A stretch of 64,000 nt of DNA from Fistularia commersonii (taxonomy: Eukaryota; Chordata; Actinopteri; Syngnathiformes; Fistulariidae): positions 12,629,758 to 12,693,757 of the forward strand of contig JBBMNZ010000001.1 of NCBI GenBank assembly GCA_037954325.1. Direction: 5' to 3'. How positions within the stretch are numbered: position 1 is the stretch's first letter; every line of letters starts with the position of its first letter. Below are positions 1 to 12,200 of this stretch, one piece after another. The position numbers and the translations under genes were made by a program. The notes beneath the pieces are model-generated. The model was given only the letters and a program-made list of their open reading frames with translations, searched no databases and was not told the origin of the DNA.

Positions 1-1
1 C

Positions 2-3000
2 CAAATTATAGTCTCCAACCTGTCATCTGGAATATACAAATTCCAGTTGACAGTCACAGACACCATCGGCCAGTCTGATTCAACCAAGGTCACCATCTTG
101 GTCCTCACACCGGAGCAGTCGGAGCGTGAGTATCAAGAACAACAGAAAACAAACCCTTACTCCTTCAAACTGACAGAAACTAATATCTGACAGCTTCTCA
201 GAGAGGGGCTTTGTGATTTATTGCTGGAGGACAGACAAATGTCTCATCAGTAAACATCACCGTCTGTCTTTTATCACTTTTGCATTTATCCTGGTTTTAG
301 ATGATAACCTTGTTTTTTTGACTCTAAAAATGTATGAATGACACAGTTCATGGGGCCTTCACCTTAGATGTTTATCTTTTAATATTAACCAGTGTGAGCG
401 GATGATCTGATATTGGTGACCTTCTTATTTTCGAGTTTCATTGGTAAATAGTGCATTTTCTGGATTGACTTTTGAAAAATGTATTTGTTTAGTCCAATCT
501 GTATAATGTTGAAACACAGCTGACATGAGATGACCTTCTATCCATAGATCCAGTGTGTCCACACTGGTGAATTTCGATCCATCATACAAATCAAAATCAA
601 AAATGCAGTCACTGGTGACTATTGTTTTATAATGAGACTTTTCGTCAAGACATGCCAACGATACCTGTCAGCTGTGTTGTGAAATGTAATGACTAAGACA
701 TAATCTCCTGAATGGAGATTTGTCTGTTGTCAGTTTCAGAAGCGATCTCACAATCTGACTGCTTTTCTTGCGGACATTCACTGGAGGTCACTGCACAGAA
801 AATTGCCAGAATCTGGTCATTAGACTCTTAATGTATGAGATTTTTTTGTCAAGCAGAAATTAGTTTTTTTTATTATTATTATTAATTATTTTCTTTTAGT
901 TGACATGACTCCTTCCCTTTTTGTCTGCCAACACCCGCTCCCCCTTACCCCAATTCAGCAAAACCTGTCTATCTGGTTTCAGCTTGGGTTACATAAACAG
1001 GAAAACTCAAGTCACTGTCACAATCCCCCTGTATTGATTAACTACTTTCTTAACCTGTTGGCTTTATTTCCTGGTTGATAACAGATTGAAGAACAAGGCG
1101 AAGGTTTTTTGTAGTTGGGCAGATACAATTCTGTTCTGAATAAAAACTCAATCAAGCCATAAATTGGAAGTAAACGAGAGATGATGTGAACACCACAACA
1201 GTAGTTTAACTTTCACTTCTGTGTTTTGTTTAATGCTTGAGGCTTTTGATTAAGAGTTATGTGATATTTAGAATAGTGTATGTACAGTATCGTCAACCAT
1301 ATGCAGACGACACACTTGTCTCTATTCTTCTAATAACAGACCCAATCTTTTTCTCTGAATTTCCCTGCACATGACAAGCTCTTGTGTTATTAACTGTCTG
1401 CCTGCTCACAAAACCGAGACAACAAGAAGTCAGAGCGGACTACAAAAAAAAAGATTAGGTATTGGATGTCAGAAAGAGCCATTCATGTTTAGCTAAACGA
1501 GTCTGCGTTAACAAAAGAAAAGAGCTTCTGAATTGTTCTTTTTGTGCAGATGAAAAAAAGGATTTGTTCATTGACTTTGTGTGCAAGTCTTTGTCTGTAT
1601 GTAAATCTTAAATGATTTACAAGACACTGGAGACACTCAAATCCTCAACACAAATAACCATACCACCTCAAGTAGCTAGATGGAAGGTGGTCTCAGCTGA
1701 GCTCAGGTCATCACCGATCCCCGCAACACTTCCATACTACCCCAAAGAAATGGCAGTGGAGTGTGGAGCGATCCTTTGCATAATTCATGACCGAGACACT
1801 GAAAGACCTTAAACCCACAAACCCGTAGTGAATTTGTATTGTATTTATATTCCAGTGTTTGACAGCGAAACTTTACAGAGTATCTTAAAAATGGCTTTTC
1901 ACAAAGCCTCGGGTAAAGTCAGCTTGCAGCAAATTAACTTTCACTTGTCAGTTCAGCTTAATGAACTGGGCTGCTTTCTGATACAAATAACTTTGGTAAA
2001 AAGGCAGCATCTCCGTTTCAGTCTTTCTTACATGTGCGTGCACACTGCTCATATTCATTTATAAAAAGGCGTGGAGTAGATAGTGTCACAAATATTGTTC
2101 TCTATCACTTTTCTGCTCTCTTCTGAAAGCAGAAAGTGTTGATAACATTTTACTTTTCAAGTTAAACTCTCTCCTTCTCTCTTTGTCTCTCACAGTGAAT
2201 GCGTTTGTCTGGTTTAGCAACTTTATTTCAACTTTCTCAACAAACCTGAACATGACAATATGGTCTTGTTACAAATAAATTGCTCCTAATTTGAGAAATC
2301 AAGCAATAAAAGTTTTGTGTTTAAATATACTGAATAAAAAATCTAGGTAAAGACTATTCCATCAAATGTTTAACAGTTTTAAGAAGTGAGTTAGAAGTGC
2401 AATGTAATTTTTTTTCAATGTCCTGATGTATTGTTTAATCTAAATTATGGAAATATTTGTTCACTTATGTCACATAATGTCTCAATTTTTTGATTTTACA
2501 TCCCGCCAGATCACTGCATGGCTCCAAAGAAGGTCGGGCCGTGTCGCGGCTCCTTTCCCCGCTGGCATTACAACGCCGCCTCAGAGCAGTGCGAGGAGTT
2601 CTTTTATGGAGGCTGCAGGAACAATCTCAACAATTATCTCTCCATGGATGAGTGCACCAAAGCCTGTTGGGGCTCAGGTAACTGTACCTGTACAGCTGTG
2701 TTTTAACAGATTGATATGTTGATGTTGCATTTGTATCAAAAAGATTTCTTCTTTTTTTTTTTTTTTTTCACAATAGAAAACTAGTTTGTGTGATAGTAAA
2801 ATAACCAGCTACATGACACACCGCTCTTATATTTTAGCTCTTTTTCCAATAATCCTTGTTCTACCATTTATTTAAAAAGCAATGGCAATTGTGTTGGAAA
2901 ATTTTGACTTGTAAAGATTTAAACCTCTTTGCTGTAAATTTTTAATATCAAGTGTATTTTAGATAGCTGCCTTTTTTTCATTATTATTGGATGTTATCTT

Positions 3001-4966
3001 TTGGTTCCACTAAGTAAAACCATAAATGCAGCAAATGCAACAATGCCAAAAGTAACTACAACTAATTAAAGGAGAATTTTTCATTGTGTGCATGTGTAGG
3101 GTGTTGGTTGTCCTAGAAATGTCTGGACTTGTGGGACGTCTTCACTGGTAAACATGTTTATCAACATGACAAATTGTCATATATTAATCATGACTGTACT
3201 TTATCCCACCCCCCAGACAAGAGGGGAACAGGCAGAGGACTACCCATTCCACAGCCTGCAGGTATGCACATTCTATAATCTTATCGATACTTCAGAGATG
3301 TTTGCCCACCTACACCGGAATGGTTCACCTGTGCATAACCAAAATGTCTTCATACTGATTTGTGACAACTTTCTCCGTTTTGTGTAACACAACAGAGAAA
3401 TGCGGTGCTCCGTGCAGCACGGAGCAATTCACTTGTGACAATGGCTGCTGTCTGGATCCAGGCCTAGAGTGCGACTCTGTCAAGCAATGTAGTGATGGCT
3501 CAGATGAGTTGAAGTGCACTGATTGTGAGTGTCACTCTGACACAAGCTGACATTTATGTCATATTTGTGTTTGAAACATGTCAATTTGAGTTAATCTCAT
3601 CTCTTGTTTATCTTCTTAGTGGGCAACACTTTCACTGATCTGCTGAACTTACCACTGGATGAACGCAAAGGTAATTTTCTTTTTCTAAGTATTTGGGAAT
3701 TAATGACCATAAACATCCCTCCCAATAATATTAAAAGTTTAAAGCACGTGCTTGTTTTTAGACCATCAATCACATCCTCTCCAATCTGACCTTATTTCTT
3801 CCAGTGCGCTGCACAGAGCCTCCAGACACAGGAAGCTGCAGGGACAGTCTGACAATGTGGTACTACAACCCCCTCCAAGAGGACTGTTTGCGCTTTAACT
3901 ATGGTGGCTGCCTGGGAAATGATAATAATTTTGGCAACAAGGAGACTTGCCTGAAAGCCTGCAAAGGGGTCACAGGTGGGCTAACAAAAACATTTGTTTT
4001 TTTTAATTGTTTTCCCTCTCCAAATGGGACCATTTGGTAAAAATCTACTTTGCTGTTTTTGAAGTGTAATCTTTAAACATGTGTCTCAGCAATGTCAAGA
4101 ATAATTTCAATCTATCTTCTGTGCGTGCGTGCGTGCGCAGAGGAGGTGATTCTGCAAGTCGCAGGCCACAGAACATCCCGCTCGGCACCTCCTGTCACAT
4201 TGAATAATTATTTGATTTTTATTTACTCATTTTTATTTTTTTTTCTTAGTCCTCACTTTTTAATTGGGATGTTCAATTAAATGTATTTCTGTTTGGTCTA
4301 AAAAACAGTTTTAACCCATTTTACACTTTATTTTCAGCACCTAATTTTTAGTTCAAATGTTGTTTGAGAACACAAACTACTAAAGAGTGATGTAAACATG
4401 ATTCCAAATGCCGATGGTGCTGCATATGTGCTGGATGTCTGAATATAATGTAATTGTTTTTATTCATTATTCGTAACATATCAGAGTAAAGGTCGATGAG
4501 ACTGTTCTGCTCACATCTTTCAGGCGCTAAAAACAAAAGGTGTTGATGGGGGTTATTTTTCTTATTTCAGAAAGAGACGTATTCCAACGAAAGGAATTTG
4601 AGCGCCAAACTTCTGAAAACAAGACAGGTATGTAACCCGAATTTCACTTCATTTCCATTTGAATGAAACCTACATAAAAAAGTCTATTTTCAATTAAGCT
4701 TTTCAAGACCTATATGCTTTTATGCCTGCTTTCTGTCAACTTTGAAATGTAAACATGTATCATACATCTGTTCTCTAGTCCCTATAGCAATAGCAGCTGT
4801 CTTGGGTATAGCTATTGCCATCCTCCTGGGCATCCTGTTGTACTGCTTCTTGAAGGGAAAGAGGAAGGCCTCCCAGCACCACCGGGTGCCCGTCAGCAAT
4901 GTCCCTGTCACCTCATTTGAGGACCGAGAGCGCCTGGTCTACAACAGCACCACAAAGCCCATTTGA
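2..4966 (+). CDS. spint1: Kunitz-type protease inhibitor 1 (HAI-1), 3' part
   Basis: Membrane-anchored inhibitor of pericellular trypsin-like serine proteases (in mammals hepsin, matriptase and HGF activator). The window opens inside the gene. Exons read by splice sites, all phase 1: 2-125 (end of a PKD-like beta-sandwich domain, TVTDTIGQSD), 2510-2677 (Kunitz 1), 3217-3261 (linker), 3396-3524 (LDL-receptor class A domain with CSDGSDE), 3620-3670 (linker), 3805-3975 (Kunitz 2), 4571-4627 (stalk), 4779-4966 (transmembrane helix, short cytoplasmic tail ending LVYNSTTKPI, stop). The joined fragment is 933 nt, 310 residues, with no internal stop. Both Kunitz domains keep six cysteines; the P1 residue is Arg in each (GPCRGS, GSCRDS). 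Domain order and the tail motif match vertebrate HAI-1 rather than HAI-2. Signal peptide and MANSC domain would be upstream of the window. Which teleost paralogue (a or b) is not decided. The introns hold only AT-rich DNA with no recognised element. Confidence 0.95.
2510..2677 (+). other. spint1: Kunitz domain 1 exon of spint1
   Basis: A single 168-bp exon codes the whole first Kunitz/BPTI fold. It has six cysteines in BPTI spacing, the reactive loop GPCRGSFPRW with Arg at P1, and FFYGGC before the fifth and sixth cysteines. The one-domain-per-exon, phase 1-1 layout is usual for Kunitz domains. Arg at P1 predicts inhibition of trypsin-like proteases. Confidence 0.93.
3805..3975 (+). other. 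spint1: Kunitz domain 2 exon of spint1
   Basis: A single 171-bp phase 1-1 exon with six cysteines, reactive loop TGSCRDSLTMWYYNP (P1 Arg) and the signature FNYGGCLGNDNNF. The mammalian second domain has Lys at P1, so the specificity class (basic P1) is kept. Confidence 0.93.
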
Positions 4967-5124
4967 CTCATCCGAGCCCACATCTGGTGCCATACAACAA
5001 CAGTTGCAGGAGTTCTGTCATTTTTGTTGAATGAACTCAGACTGATGAGAGAGGCAAAATTGTCTGCTCAGTTTTTCCTGTTTGGCTTTTATGGGCAACC
5101 TAGGGAGATAGAGAAAAGGTTGTG

Positions 5125-5130
5125 AATAAA
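5125..5130 (+). promoter_or_regulatory. spint1: Candidate spint1 polyadenylation signal
   Basis: AATAAA lies 159 bp downstream of the spint1 stop codon and is the first canonical signal after it. A longer 3' UTR cannot be excluded. Confidence 0.5.
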
Positions 5131-7165
5131 CCAATGTGATAACATATTGTTTTTTTGTTTAAGCTAATTACATTGCATTGAACTGTTTAATTAGTATTGG
5201 GGGAACGCTTGTACTCTGGTTAAGAGGGTTCTTGTTCAACTTGAAAGAAATTTGATTTTCATCTTGAGGTAATACCACTCATCCTTTATCAGTATAAACT
5301 GATATGGATCCTACTTTGAATTTCGGTATATTAAAGAATATCATACATTTTAAATCCAGATTGGACAGAAATATTTACAATCACAAAACTTGCAGGGCAA
5401 ATTGACTAGTTTGGGAGCCTTGCAAAGAAGTTTCAACATCAAATCAACCTCAACAAAGCTGTATATGAGGAAGTATAAAGATGTTGCGACAGAAATTATG
5501 TAACCATGTCTAGTTAAATGGAAGTAGGTTCCAGAATGTTGCAGACCTCCATTAATAGTTGTTTCAGGTTTTCCCCATCCTCCAAATCATCAGTCTAAAT
5601 TGTTTTATTGAGTGTATTTTTGTTCATAATAACGAAGCCTACCAATTTAACTTCCTGTATTGCCTGATCTCTAGACACTGTTACACACTGGATTGAACAT
5701 AGGCTTTAATTCTGTACATAATCTTGTTTTTAATATATACTCTTTCCTGTGAAATGTATTTTTTCACTGATGTTTCAAAGTTTGTTTTGTAAAAGTTAAG
5801 CATACGGAAGAAATACAATCCATACCTTTTACAATGTTTTCTGACAAGAAAAAGCCACATAAGCCACAAAAGCCATATTAAAACGCTCATTGATATCAAT
5901 AAGGGTTCCTGTCATGTGCAGTATGGTCATGTTTATACTATATTAAATACAATATTATTATATTAAAACAACTTAAGATGACAGGTTCTTCTTATGGAAC
6001 AGAACATTATCCATCTCTTCAAGGAAACAAACATGCATGAAACCCTTTTTTCGTGTTTGTTTTCTTTGTTTCCTAACAAGTTTTCTTGACTTTTGCCATG
6101 CTGTCAGTTGTTTACAGCTGCAACATATTAAGCATGTGGTAACAGCACCACAAGCCTCACCCAAAAGATAGGGAACTGAAGACTCAGGATTCAAAATGTT
6201 TATTATCATATGTTCAGCCTGGAAACATGTTTGCCTTTACAATGAAATTCTTATTTTCCTATCCACAGTGAAGCCAGATAGGAAGACAAAAGCAAAACCA
6301 AAAAGAAATTAGCATGTAGTAACAAATTGAAATGTAATGATCATAAAATCATAAATGTAATAATCACTAAACATGAACCAGCAACCATGCGGCTTTGTTG
6401 GTCTGGAATAACTATTGTGGGGAAGATTTCCTTTTCCTATTTCTCATAATGGCATACAGGGAGCCTTTCGCTTGCATGTCCTCTCTGTGCTTCCCTCTGA
6501 GTTCCCTCTGGGTTTCTGTTTTTTCCTCCCAAAGTCCAAAAACATTCAATAGGTTCAGCGAAGATTAACTTGCCCAGAAGCGTGAACAAGAGTGAATAGT
6601 TGAATGTGTCTACATAGCCCTGCCCTGTGGTTGAATAGCAACGTGTCCAGTTTGAACCCTGTTTCTCGCCCAATGAAAGCTGGGATAGGCTCCAACCCTC
6701 CGCAAACCTGAGGGCAGGACAAGCCGTATAGGTAACAAATAAAATATTTGTGAATCATGAATATCAATTCATGAATATTTATGATTTTATTCTGCAGAAA
6801 AGACACTGTCATGGCACTGTCTGATTGCTTGCTTGCCTATATTATTTGTGAATGTATATGCAAAACTTGATTACTATACTGCTTATTTATGAGCCTTTTC
6901 CAGTGGGAAGAGTTTCCCAGGAGTCTAACACACTCCTGCGCCAAAAGAGTCCAATCTAGACTTTGCTATAATGCAACAGAAGTCAGCCGATTCTTGGACT
7001 AAAAAAGGATTTGAAAGGTAGCAGAAATTGCAAATGATTCATTTGACATCCGCACAGCTTCAACTAACTGAGCCACTTCAATTTGAAAGATAACATTTTT
7101 TCAACATTTTGGTGCACAGGTTGTCCAGCTACAACTTTATAAACATGTAAAAAGTAGAGACTTTT
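5131..7165. other. Intergenic region with old repeat fragments
   Basis: No gene is visible between spint1 and the plekhg3 promoter. About 6190-6265 resembles the 3' end of a fish LINE (TTTATTATCAT...ACAATGAAATTCTTA). About 6480-6735 matches a very common teleost interspersed repeat, with the phrases TCCTCCCAAAGTCCAAAAAC and GCTGGGATAGGCTCCAACC. The remainder is AT-rich unique-looking DNA. These repeat calls come from remembered motifs, not a library search. Confidence 0.5.
6480..6740 (+). repeat. Common teleost interspersed repeat fragment
   Basis: Contains in order TCCTCCCAAAGTCCAAAAAC, TACATAGCCCTGCCCTGTGG, CTCGCCCAATGAAAGCTGGG and GATAGGCTCCAACCCTCCGC, a series of phrases found over and over in fish genomes. 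Its class is unclear (possibly a LINE 3' part). A short reverse-oriented piece of what seems the same repeat occurs near 57020-57075. Confidence 0.55.
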
Positions 7166-7205
7166 ATGGATGTTTGTACCGTGAAAGTACGATATAGCGC
7201 CCAAT

Positions 7206-7560
7206 TCAAGCTGCTACAGGGAGAACATGATGTTGCTGGACCTTGCAAATGCATTTGGCTCTGCTCCCCACAGCCTCCTTCAGACTGCATTCCTCTTCTT
7301 CAGTACTCTGCGGCGAATCGGTGCTCTTTTAAAAAAGCACTTCCAGGAAACACAGCTATGTTTAACAACCCCGCAGTACACCACAGCGTGGAAACATCAA
7401 GAAGCTGGCATTATGACAGGGTGAACCAATTGTCCGGTAGCCTTTGCCATGGAGGTCAAAGAGCATGTAGGGCGGGTGGGTGAGTAACTGGCCTGCACGC
7501 TCCACCCATAAGAATTTGCATGGACCCCTGCCGCATTCACCCCAATAAGAGCATGATCAA
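7206..7560 (+). mobile_element. LINE reverse-transcriptase fragment
   Basis: From 7206 the + strand encodes LLDLANAFGSAPHSLLQ followed by LTTPQYTTAWKHQEAGIMTG. This resembles the catalytic palm region (D-L-x-N/K-A-F/Y-x-x-x-P) and the following G-I-x-x-G motif of non-LTR reverse transcriptases. The reading frame breaks soon after 7425, so it is a dead remnant. The clade cannot be fixed without a search; the DLANAFGSxPHSL style suggests a NeSL/Utopia-like LINE rather than the RTE family found elsewhere in the window. Confidence 0.5.
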
Positions 7561-7871
7561 TGACTCCTGAACACCAGGAGAAGCACTGATCGGGCTCCAC
7601 TGAAGGCAGTTGAGTAAATACTGCAGCATACCAACCATCCTGGAGGAATAGTAAAGATATTTAATGAAGAGCATCCCAATGCTGACAGAAAAAAAGGTAA
7701 AAAAAAAAAAAGTCCTGACAGTCCCCTGACAGATCTGCTGGATCATTTTAAGAAGGACACCACAAAGAATCTCAAGTTCCAATCACAACCATACGCATGA
7801 AGTTCAAAGAATTTCCGCTTGAAACCAGCAGATGGCAATACTAGTTCAATGAATATTTAGTCCAACTGATA

Positions 7872-8058
7872 CAGTGGGAAGAACAAATATTTGATACACA
7901 TCTGATTTTTCAGCTTTTCCCACTTACAAAGCATGTAGAGGTCTGTCATTTTTACCATAGGTACTCTTCAACTATGAGTGACGGAATCTAAAACAAAAAT
8001 CGAGAAGGGGGAAAAGCAGAACAATCAGCAGTGTATAAAATACTTGTTTTCCTCACTG
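7872..8058. mobile_element. Tc1/mariner-like MITE
   Basis: A 187-bp element with imperfect terminal inverted repeats of about 50 bp, beginning CAGTGGGAAGAACAAATATT and, on the complementary strand from the other end, CAGTGAGGAAAACAAGTATT. It is flanked on both sides by TA, the Tc1/mariner target duplication. It contains no transposase frame and is non-autonomous. It belongs to a family of fish Tc1-like repeats marked by GAACAA(A/G)TATTTGATACAC. Confidence 0.8.
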
Positions 8059-8985
8059 TACGTGCGGTACTTCTGAGATGTGCAGGAGAAATGAGGCTTC
8101 AAATGTTTTGACATCACAGTGGACCCCCTCAAAAAGCCAGAAAATGTATGTATGTTTAATTTTTCGAAATAAATTCAATTGATTATCGTGACATCCCAGG
8201 CAGCCTCTGGAAGGATCGTGAACTAGACCTTGAACTGCTCTACTACACCCAAAGAGCAATGGCCTGGTGGAACTATTCAGCAGGAACCTGGCTGCACTGA
8301 AAGTGTCTGTAATATTGAAAAGTGAAATCAGTATTATGAAGTTAGTTATTTTGAGTAAAATTCACAGTGGGAAAGTAAGGCAAATGTCAAAGGTAATATA
8401 AATAGGCCTTCAAAATAATTGCTCCCAACTATGTGCAGTAGGCCCCAGTGGACAAAAATAAGCACGGTTCTCCTAAAGAAGTGTCATGTGACGCGAAAGT
8501 GAACTGCACAAAAGACAAATATACCCCAGTGGCATACGAGAGTAGGGTGCCAAAGTAACTGTACTCTATTACTTCCAAACCCTGCATGCCAGTTATCTAA
8601 GTATTGGGAAGACTCGCCTGTCAAAAGCAGCTGGCCATTTGTGGCGTTCAATGTTCCTCGTAAATTAGAAAATCCTTGCAAGACCGGGGGTATAATCGAC
8701 TGGACTGCTGTATATCTCTGATAATTGTTTAAATCATGATCCGAAGTGGTTAATCTTGTCTGTATCATGGCGATTGTTATCTTTATCTAAATGAACGTGT
8801 ATTAATTACACCGATTTGCGATTTATACCTGGATAAAAATTGTTTGCATTGGATCGTCATCACACGTTAAAGGGGTGGAGTAACAGCCCTGCAATTCACA
8901 CGTTAACCATCTCTTGCCGAAAGCGCCTGGATCAGTCATTTTTTTAGAGCTGGTACTCCAAGGCAGCGCACCTGCAGCTCTTGAC
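8059..8985. other. Intergenic region, nothing recognised
   Basis: Mixed-composition DNA upstream of the plekhg3 promoter. I see no coding exon, RNA gene or repeat that I can name here. Confidence 0.4.
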
Positions 8986-8989
8986 TTTC

Positions 8990-9232
8990 CTTCAGGCCGT
9001 GAACGCAGCACCAGTCCCTCGCCGCTCTTCGGGGATTCACAGCGCTGTTGATGGTTGGAGTCCGTTGGATTCCGACACCCGCGTCGGGATATGTAGACCT
9101 GAGCCGTTTTTTTAACATGTGAGGAGCGGAAAGTGGCGGGGTAACAGTCGTGTTCTGTCCGAGGATTTATCGGAGGGCGGGGAAGTTACGCTTCTGACGA
9201 CAGAATTGCGAGAAAAGGAGTTGTCGACTGAG
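8990..9232 (+). promoter_or_regulatory. plekhg3: Putative plekhg3 promoter and 5' untranslated exon
   Basis: A locally GC/CpG-rich stretch in otherwise AT-rich DNA, ending in a good donor, CGACTGAG|GTAGGT, at 9232/9233. The next supported exon (14238) has a strong acceptor and holds the start codon, so this stretch is the best candidate for the first, non-coding exon and core promoter. No TATA box is evident. The exact transcription start is unknown. Confidence 0.5.
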
Positions 9233-12200
9233 GTAGGTTGAATTCTTTTGACAACTTTAAAGACTTGTCTCTCTGCCTCACGTTAGCCATGATATCAATT
9301 GGGCTGTGTGCACGAAAACAAAAATATGAATCGATAATTTAAAAAAAAAAAAATAAAAGTAATCTGTATTTTCTCTGACACCCCCCCCCCTTCTGGACCC
9401 AACCAGCAGTTTTGAGACCATGCAGTCACAGCGAAGCTCTGCAGCGCATTCCTACGATCAGCTCCTCCACTTACATTCTTACCAGCACGCCTTTCAAGAT
9501 CTTAGGCCTTTTTTTTTCCTTTCTCTTTTCGGCCAAGGTAGAATTTTATAACACCACAGCTTGAGAACGTCGTTCACGGGTGCAGGAGTTTCACTGCGAT
9601 AAGTGATGTTTGTCTTTGGAGGAAAACTCATTGACTTGAGTGGACTTTGATAAGCTCCAGGATTTTTTGAACCCAAGCAATTGAACACTGATGTAAAGCT
9701 GTCGGTGGTTCAACTGACTTTCCACTTCCCTGCTCCCCCATTGTGTCCATACTTAACCCCCTCAAATCCAATTATTTTCCTCTAATGGGCACCCGAGTGA
9801 GATGCCATGAGGTTTTAATGTAGACTGTTCACAGGTTCACAGCTGCTGAACAAGAATGAAACTCAATCATTCACTTTCCAAATAACAATTCCATCCACTG
9901 TACCTTCCTGGGACCTAACAAGACCTCTGTGGCTGTTACACCTTAAATATAAATTCAGATAAATGCCGTCTCAGCACCGTAAACGGTGCTTTCTTCTTGG
10001 TGGTCCAAACAGGAAACTTGCCTGAGTGTGTCTTGGACCTCAGCACCGGTCCTTATTCCCTCTTTCTGAGCTATGGTATGCCGCATCTGTTTCCAAACGA
10101 CCACAGCTACATCATGCTAGGGAAGTTTAAGACCCTCTTACTTTGAAATCATGCAACAGAACACGAGGCACCCTGTGTTTTATCTGGTGGTTTAGTGGCA
10201 TCAATCCCCACAATGCACCCAAGGGGTTTTGTTTTTGCAAGTTCCAGGTAGGATTTCACTGAGGCAGTGAAAGGTCAACTTCAAACAAGACAACATTGTT
10301 TGTTTGATGGTAGAGTGTGTGTGTCACAAGCGATCTAGCATTCCAGACACCCAAGGGAGGTCAGTGTTTTTTTTTTCATCCTCCTGCAACTGACGATCCC
10401 AAGTGAAAAAAGCAGCAGGTAGTCCTACAAATACTGCTCAATGTATTCTTGCAATGCACGGACGCTGTTTTTAGGACTTGCTTGCAAATCAAAACCACTG
10501 ACCTCATCTCCCACCCCAACACAAAAGGATATAAAATGCATGTGGTTAGCTAATCTTTTTGATTTAGAACTTTTGTCATATTTAAAATTAGGTGACACTT
10601 GACAGGTGTGCATTTCAAAGTTTGGTTTCTGTTCTGTAAAAGGTGACAATGTTCCAGTCTCCTTTTCACCATAACAGGGTGTGATTATTCTCCCTTTTAT
10701 TGCCTTTTTCAGTCAGGGTGAATGTGTACCATATAGACAGACCTCTTTTCAGGACTTTGTGGGTGTTTTCTTTTTCTTTTCTTTTTTTGGCTAGACCGCT
10801 TATTGCCACTGCTATGCAAATGCAAAAAAAAAAAAAGATGCATGTTTGTGTTCCGTGGGCAGTCACATGTTAGAGGTGTGCTTTTGTTGTATCCGTGGAT
10901 TTGATTGAGATGAAGAGACTGTCAGGGTTTCTTTTTTTTGTTTCCCCCCCAGTGAATAGAGAGCCGTTACTCTCTTAAGGCCTGTGTGTTGGGGATAAAT
11001 TGCAAGAGTAATGTGAGAAAAAGGGCACTCATTGCAAAGGCTGTTTACCAGGATGGGGGGTGGGGAGGTCTGCATGGGAAGATGGGGTAAGAGAAAGGTC
11101 CTAGCAGATAAACATTGCATCAGAGCTGACATAATAAAGTTAGCCAGTAGGGTGCTCTGCCTGCCATGTTAGGTTTGACTTTTATTTAGTCTGAATGTAA
11201 ACATCTGTTTTGACTGACGGTGTCTATAAGACTCACCCCATCGTGTCTGACTAAAGCCGTCCCCTTGGCCTTATGTCATACCTATAGATTCCAGTGGGCT
11301 GCGTGGGGGCACGCGATGAACTTTGAGAGAAAAGGGCAGTCTGAATTCCCCGGCGTTGTTTCCACCTTCTCCTTTCGTTGACCTGTTGAGCACCAGGAAA
11401 AAATCTTTTCAAGTTACAAAATGTTGCACAAAAGACTTAGGTTCCTACTGGTGGTCAAAGTGTGTCACAAACAACAAGTCATTAACTGTCTGCTATGTCG
11501 GGGTAATTTTGGGATGTCCAGTTCATACTCCATCTAGCAGGTCTTATCACCTAGACATTATATTGAGTTATACTGCTGACAGACACCTTTTTATGCTGCT
11601 AAACAGTTAGGACACAAGTACTCTGTTTTCTGCTGTGAACAAACCTTCATCCCTGGCTCTTTAACAGCATATCAGATATATCAGTCGAAAGTTGACTGAT
11701 ATAGAGATAGACCTGATGTAAAGGCAGCCGGTCATTTAGCTGTTACATTGTATTAAGACCTGTGACATAACACCGAAAAGGATCTGTCATTTATTAATTG
11801 TTAAAAGCCCATTTTAAATTCCCTTAAGCCAAGGACATCCCATTCATTTTTTGCATGGGAGCAGCCACATCATACAATCAAAACTTGCTTGGGTTTTTTT
11901 TTTTGTAATCTATCTATCCCTACCTGATGAGACCGAGAAAGCATAACTTTCCTCTGGCTTCCTTTCCAGACATGATTACTGGTTTCACTTTTCACATAAT
12001 TTTGACAACCTGTGACTTGCGAAAACTACTCCAGAAAGTCATTACTCCCCAAAGAGCCCCTTATCGTTTTTTCTTTGCCAAGTCAGGCCTGAGGTCATGG
12101 CTCAATGCATACGTTCGTCCAAACAAATTTTATCTAAGTGAGTCCTTTTACACATTTGTACTGATGACTCAGTATAAAGGTCCTCTCACCAGGGCCATAT

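Noticed and set aside
4141..4210. Possible extra spint1 exon after GTGCGTGCGCAG
   Set aside because: No donor keeps the frame, and the stalk exon at 4571 joins the Kunitz 2 exon in phase without it.
11678..11702. ATATCAGTC/GACTGATAT inverted repeat
   Set aside because: A 9-bp AT-rich stem of this kind is expected by chance in 64 kb and has no context.
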